A program made the translations under genes and the position numbers. From Bifidobacterium mizhiense (GTDB lineage Bacteria; Actinomycetota; Actinomycetes; Actinomycetales; Bifidobacteriaceae), in the NCBI RefSeq assembly GCF_020884755.1, contig NZ_BPWE01000001.1, positions 372,001 to 436,000 on the forward strand: DNA of 64,000 nt, in the 5' to 3' direction. How positions within the stretch are numbered: position 1 is the stretch's first letter; each line of letters opens with the position of its first letter. Below the pieces are notes generated by a model that worked only from the letters and a program-made list of their open reading frames with translations, was not told where the DNA came from and did not search any database. Positions 60,172-64,000 of this stretch are shown piece by piece.

Positions 60172-61013
60172 TCCGTCTCCCGGCCTTCCTCGGACCCGGA
60201 ACCGTTCAGCCAGGCGATTCGCTTAGCCTGGTGGCGGCCGCCGACAAGGTCCAGGAAGCGGTCCTCCAGATTCTCGCCGGCGGCAACCTGGGCCACCGTG
60301 CCATCAGCCCGAACCAGACCATGGTCGATGATGGCCACATGGGTGCACATCCGCTCCACCAGGGCCATGACATGCGAGGAAATGACCACGGTTCCTCCGG
60401 TATCGACATATTCGGCCAGGATGTCCTTGAGATTGGCGCTGGAGACTGGGTCAACCGATTCGAAAGGCTCATCCAGCACCAGAAGTCTGGGGGAATGAAT
60501 CATAGCTGTGGCCAGGCAGATCTTCTTGGTCATGCCCGATGAATAATCACAGACCCGCTTGCCGCCGGCATCAGTCAGGTCGAAGGCGTCAAGCAAGTCT
60601 TTGGCCCGGCCCAGCGCCTCATTGCGCGGCATACGCCGAAGCATTCCCGAGTAGACCAGCAGTTGCAGACCTGTCAGCCTGTCGAAGATCTGATCGCCCT
60701 GGGGCATGATGCCGATGATCCGCTTGGCCGTGTCCACGTCCGACCACACGTCCCTGCCCAGGATCATGACCTTGCCGGAGTCGGGCACCAGCAGGCCTGT
60801 CATCATGTCCAGCGTGGTGGTCTTCCCTGCGCCGTTGGGACCAACTATCCCGTAGAAGGACCCCCTGGGAATATCCAGAGAGAGGGCGTTGACAGCAGGA
60901 CGGCCCTGGTAGCACTTGACCAAGGCACGGATTGAAACCGCTGCCTGTGGATCTGGCGGAGGGACCATTGCCGTTTGGGCGGGCATACTGGGTGGTTGCA
61001 CTTCGTCGGACAT
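60168..61013 (-). CDS. ABC exporter ATP-binding subunit
   Basis: The 281 residues form a CcmA-type ATPase: Walker A GPNGAGKTT, Q-loop IMPQGDQIFDRLTG, signature YSSGMTKKICLA and Walker B LLVLDEPFESVDP. The signature differs from the LSGGQ of importers and is typical of ABC-2-type exporters. An N-terminal Pro/Gln-rich extension of about 25 residues is present. The gene is first in a two-gene pair with the membrane partner, and is 55 bases from the GT2 gene on the same strand. Confidence 0.88.
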   Translation of the reverse strand: MSDEVQPPSMPAQTAMVPPPDPQAAVSIRALVKCYQGRPAVNALSLDIPRGSFYGIVGPNGAGKTTTLDMMTGLLVPDSGKVMILGRDVWSDVDTAKRIIGIMPQGDQIFDRLTGLQLLVYSGMLRRMPRNEALGRAKDLLDAFDLTDAGGKRVCDYSSGMTKKICLATAMIHSPRLLVLDEPFESVDPVSSANLKDILAEYVDTGGTVVISSHVMALVERMCTHVAIIDHGLVRADGTVAQVAAGENLEDRFLDLVGGRHQAKRIAWLNGSGSEEGRETE

Positions 61014-61068
61014 GGCCTTAAGTCTACCGTATGCCCCCTCTCGCTACCGATTAAGGGACGACTGGCCT

Positions 61069-62304
61069 TTAATGCCCTGAGTGCTCGATGGGCTTCCATC
61101 CCGGATTGGCGAAGATGGCCTGGAAGGAGATGGGCAGGTAGCTGAGCATGAAGATGGGGAAGCTCAGACAGTAGGCGAAAAGCTCCTTGTTGGATGCGCC
61201 GATCTTGTCCCGCTCGGCCAGGACCGTCAGTGCGGCCAGGCCCATCATGGCCAAGACACCCAGAACCCCGGCCGCGATGCCATTGATCAGTTCGGTAACC
61301 TGGCTGGCCCAGGTCACGAAGCCCAAAGCCGGGAAGAGCAGACCGAAGAAGCAGCGGACCAAACCAAGGACGGTCAGCGGGCAGATCAGGATGGTCAAGT
61401 CCACGGCCGAGAAGTCGCGTTCACGGAAGGCCCGGGAAATCAGGGCGGGCCCGTAGTAACGGAAGACCTGAAGAAAGCCCTTGCTCCAACGCAACCGCTG
61501 CCGCCAGCTCTGCTTGAAGGTGACCGGCTGCTCGTCATAGAGGATGGCTGTGCCGCAATAACCGATGCGCTCGCCATGTAGAACCGAATCCATGGTGAAC
61601 TCCAGATCCTCGGTCAGCAGATGGAACTTCCAGCCGTTGTTGCGTTCCATAACCTCCTTGGAGAACATGAACCCGGTGCCGCCCACGTGACAGCTGGAGC
61701 CGATGACCATCCTTGATGTGTTAAGGAACCGGGATTCACGAATGAACCATAGGGCTGAGCCGGAGGAGACCCAGTTGTCCGAGAAGTTGACCGAGTTGCG
61801 GTAGCTGGTCAGTATGCGGAAACCGGACTGGAAGGCCTTGTTCATCTCCTCAATGTAGTGGCGGTCCAGGAGGTTGTCCGCGTCGAAGACGAAGTAGGCA
61901 TCGTACCGAGAGGCTAGACCCCGCTCAAGAATCTGGTCCAACAGAAAGGTCAATGCGTAGCCCTTGCCCACCTGGTTCGGATCCTGCCGCTCGACCACAT
62001 GGCAGCCGAGGGACCTGGCCAATCCGGCGGTGTCGTCGGTGCAGTTGTCGGCCACCAACCATATGTCGATCATGGAGGACGGATAGGTCTGCTCCTTGAT
62101 GGAATTGATCAGATGACCGACCACCTGCTCCTCGTTGCGGGCGGAAATAAGGACGGCGAACCGCTTGTCGAAAGGGGCCTCGGGGAAAACCGTGGGCTTG
62201 GAGACAAAGGAGATGACGATGCAGATGGCCTGGTAGACGATGCCCACCCCGCCCAGCAACATCATCAGAACGTCCAGCACTTTGAGCAGAGCCATCAGCG
62301 CCAC
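61069..62304 (-). CDS. Membrane-bound glycosyltransferase, family 2
   Basis: A processive-type glycosyltransferase of 411 residues with a membrane span at each end region. The GT-A motifs are visible: VLISARNEEQVVGHLI, LVADNCTDDTAGLA, YFVFDADNLLD, the HLLTEDLEFTMD acceptor/metal region and QRLRWSKGFLQVF. Four or more spans follow. It resembles glucosyltransferases acting on membrane lipids or cell-wall polymers; the donor and product are unknown. Its start overlaps the PerM-family gene stop by 10 bases. Confidence 0.85.
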   Translation of the reverse strand: MALMALLKVLDVLMMLLGGVGIVYQAICIVISFVSKPTVFPEAPFDKRFAVLISARNEEQVVGHLINSIKEQTYPSSMIDIWLVADNCTDDTAGLARSLGCHVVERQDPNQVGKGYALTFLLDQILERGLASRYDAYFVFDADNLLDRHYIEEMNKAFQSGFRILTSYRNSVNFSDNWVSSGSALWFIRESRFLNTSRMVIGSSCHVGGTGFMFSKEVMERNNGWKFHLLTEDLEFTMDSVLHGERIGYCGTAILYDEQPVTFKQSWRQRLRWSKGFLQVFRYYGPALISRAFRERDFSAVDLTILICPLTVLGLVRCFFGLLFPALGFVTWASQVTELINGIAAGVLGVLAMMGLAALTVLAERDKIGASNKELFAYCLSFPIFMLSYLPISFQAIFANPGWKPIEHSGH

Positions 62305-63734
62305 TCCTTGCGAGGGTTGTCCTCTTCCTCGGAGGCCTCGTTCGTGGTCTCGGTGCCCTTGAGCGACCTGTGCCTTACCGGAGCCGAGGCGGACTTGGGT
62401 ATGGGAACCGTGGCCGACTCATCCAGATCCTTGGCCGTCGGGGAAGAGGTCGGGTAGAGCTCCCGGGCAATCGTCATGACGGGATCGTCCACTCGGACCC
62501 TGGCACTGGTCCCCTTGGCCGACCGGCTGCCCACATGGCTGGCCACCGGCTGAACCACGTGCTCGTTGAAGGCCTCGACACCCTCGACCACCTTGGATTT
62601 GCCGACTGGCTTCGGATCCTGCATGAGCGGGGAGTCGATCAGCTCGTAATGCTTGACCGAAGCCGAGAATATGGCCTGGAAGCTGGCCGCCAGAGGCAGG
62701 GCCAGGAAGGCGCCCAAAGCGCCGAAGACCGCACCCAGGGCCAGTACGGAGAGGAAGGCGATAGCAGGGTTGAGGTCCATGGTCCGCTGGGAGATCTTGG
62801 GGGCCAGGATCATGTTTTCGATCTGCTGGTAGATGATGATGTAGACCAGCACAATCACAGCCATCAGCAGTCCGCGGCTTCCCCAGGCCACCACTATGGG
62901 AACAGCCCCGCCTATGTAGGTGCCGATGGTGGGCACGAACTGGGATACCAGCCCGCAGAAGAGGGCCAGCGGCAACCAGTAGGGCACCTTGAGAATGACC
63001 AGGAAGACCGACATGCAGGCGGCAGAGATGAGTGCCAGAATGGTTCTGCTGAACAGGAAGCTGGAGATCTGATCCTGGGCGATGGTCCAAACGAAGAGGA
63101 AACGACGCTGGCTCCTGGGAGCCAGCCACTGGCAGAGGCTGCGGCGCAGTTTGGGACCTGCAGCGGAGATGTAATAGATGACCAGCAGGACGGTCATGAT
63201 ATTAATGAATGACCCCACTAGGCCTACGGTGGTATTCAGGGCCTGTCCGGCGAAGTCCGTCACCCAGGAGGTCTGGATGTTCTTGACGATCTCCCCGCCA
63301 AGGTCCTGCATGGCCGGCAGGTGCCAAGGGGTGCGGCTGGCGATGAATTCCGCCACCTGCTCATAGAGTGCCGGCGCCCCGTTGGCCATGCCGATGACCT
63401 GCTGAACCAGCAAATTGCCGAACATCCCCATAAGCACGATCACAATGATGATCAGACCTATCAACGTAACCGCAGAGGCCGCTCCACGCCGCCAGCCATG
63501 CTTGACCAGTCTGAGCACCAGAGGTTCCATGGCCAGGGAAACGAAAATGGCGATCACCACATCCAGCACCAGGAATTCGATCTTCCACCAGGATGCGTAG
63601 GCGAACCAGGCCAGAAAGACAGCTATCACTACATAGAGGAGGGCGCGGCCGAACCATTCCGGAGGTCGGCGCGGATCCCCTTTGGGCGGGAAGACCGTCG
63701 CGAAATCGAAGCGCTGCTTTTGCTCGTTGGCCAT
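62295..63734 (-). CDS. AI-2E/PerM family membrane protein
   Basis: A 479-residue protein with about eight spans in the typical PerM pattern (VLDVVIAIFVSLAMEPLVLRL, LGAVFGALGAFLALPLAA near the end of the core) and a long charged C-terminal tail of about 115 residues. Some relatives export autoinducer-2 or act as Na+/H+ antiporters; neither can be inferred here. The ATG at 63734 (MANEQKQRFD) is chosen; ATG 63743 is an alternative, and GATAAT just upstream hints at a leaderless start. Confidence 0.8.
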   Translation of the reverse strand: MANEQKQRFDFATVFPPKGDPRRPPEWFGRALLYVVIAVFLAWFAYASWWKIEFLVLDVVIAIFVSLAMEPLVLRLVKHGWRRGAASAVTLIGLIIIVIVLMGMFGNLLVQQVIGMANGAPALYEQVAEFIASRTPWHLPAMQDLGGEIVKNIQTSWVTDFAGQALNTTVGLVGSFINIMTVLLVIYYISAAGPKLRRSLCQWLAPRSQRRFLFVWTIAQDQISSFLFSRTILALISAACMSVFLVILKVPYWLPLALFCGLVSQFVPTIGTYIGGAVPIVVAWGSRGLLMAVIVLVYIIIYQQIENMILAPKISQRTMDLNPAIAFLSVLALGAVFGALGAFLALPLAASFQAIFSASVKHYELIDSPLMQDPKPVGKSKVVEGVEAFNEHVVQPVASHVGSRSAKGTSARVRVDDPVMTIARELYPTSSPTAKDLDESATVPIPKSASAPVRHRSLKGTETTNEASEEEDNPRKEWR

Positions 63735-63824
63735 ATGTTCCATTATCCCAAGATGGCTGACATGGCGGGCTGTAGGGCACAGGTTGAGCCGACGGTGTAT
63801 CCGGGCACACGTATCCTGAGGGGT

Positions 63825-64000
63825 ATGTTGACCGTTTCCATAGTCATACCCGCCTGGAATGAGGAAGAACGAATTGAGGACTGCCTCCTGAACGCCACCA
63901 GGCAGAGCCAGGCACCCAAGGAGGTACTGGTAGTCGACAACCACTCCACGGACGCAACGGCCTCCATCGTCCAACAATTCATCGCCCAGCACCCTGATCA
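63825..64000 (+). CDS. Glycosyltransferase family 2, N-terminal fragment
   Basis: The first 58 codons of a gene that runs off the right edge. It starts MLTVSIVIPAWNEEERIEDC and continues to EVLVVDNHSTDATASIV, the A-nucleotide-sugar-binding start of a GT2 enzyme. Only the first beta-alpha unit is visible, so the specificity is unknown. It diverges from the PerM-family gene; GAGGGG lies directly upstream of the ATG. Confidence 0.85.
   Translation, partial: MLTVSIVIPAWNEEERIEDCLLNATRQSQAPKEVLVVDNHSTDATASIVQQFIAQHPD

Overview
The window is a stretch of actinobacterial chromosome, most likely from a Bifidobacterium. The reasons are the GC-rich coding sequence, a GH42 beta-galactosidase, actinobacterial gene orders (ftsE-ftsX-CHAP hydrolase-smpB; rpmE-prfA-prmC-tsaC-wecA; tilS-hpt-ftsH-folBK-DUF3180), oligoribonuclease, and the actinobacterial form of DapD. 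The genus is inferred from gene content and order; there is no 16S gene. I saw no insertion sequence, integrase, prophage or CRISPR array.

Layout. 1-5.7 kb: the start of a GntR-type regulator with a clear promoter and operator, then a compact five-gene peptide-type ABC importer. 5.7-11.4 kb: coaX, a GH42 beta-galactosidase, an RluA-family pseudouridine synthase and glmS. 11.4-14.4 kb: a polar amino-acid ABC importer preceded by two tandem ArgR-like boxes. 14.6-20.9 kb: smpB, a secreted CHAP hydrolase, ftsX, an ftsE with a very long C-terminal tail, prfB and a 43-residue membrane peptide. 21-31.3 kb: dapD, gltA, map, a DUF308-type protein, an M13 peptidase, an SSB without the usual acidic tip, exonuclease III and proS. 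31.5-42.7 kb: a GNAT acetyltransferase, a Pif1-like helicase, orn, guaB, wecA, tsaC, prmC, prfA, rpmE, an acetoin-reductase-like SDR, and a MalY-type beta C-S lyase divergent from a YheO-type regulator.

43.5-45.9 kb is different. It is AT-rich, has about 1.4 kb with no gene, encodes one membrane-anchored coiled-coil protein, and ends at a tRNA gene. The non-coding part holds the most interesting item here: a roughly 156-nt RNA candidate on the minus strand with a promoter, a predicted pseudoknot and a terminal U tract.

46-64 kb: an orphan peptide-type binding lipoprotein with a YkoE-like ECF S component, ettA, tesB, DUF3180, a diverged FolB-FolK fusion, ftsH, hpt, tilS, dacB, an ABC exporter, a membrane glycosyltransferase, an AI-2E/PerM family protein and the start of a second glycosyltransferase.

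Functional links: FtsE, FtsX and the CHAP protein look like one division-linked peptidoglycan hydrolase system. prfA, prmC, prfB, smpB and ettA serve translation termination, rescue and energy sensing. TilS would modify the CAT-anticodon tRNA at 45.9-46.0 kb. folBK sits directly after ftsH without folE or folP and has lost catalytic-type residues, which suggests erosion of folate synthesis.
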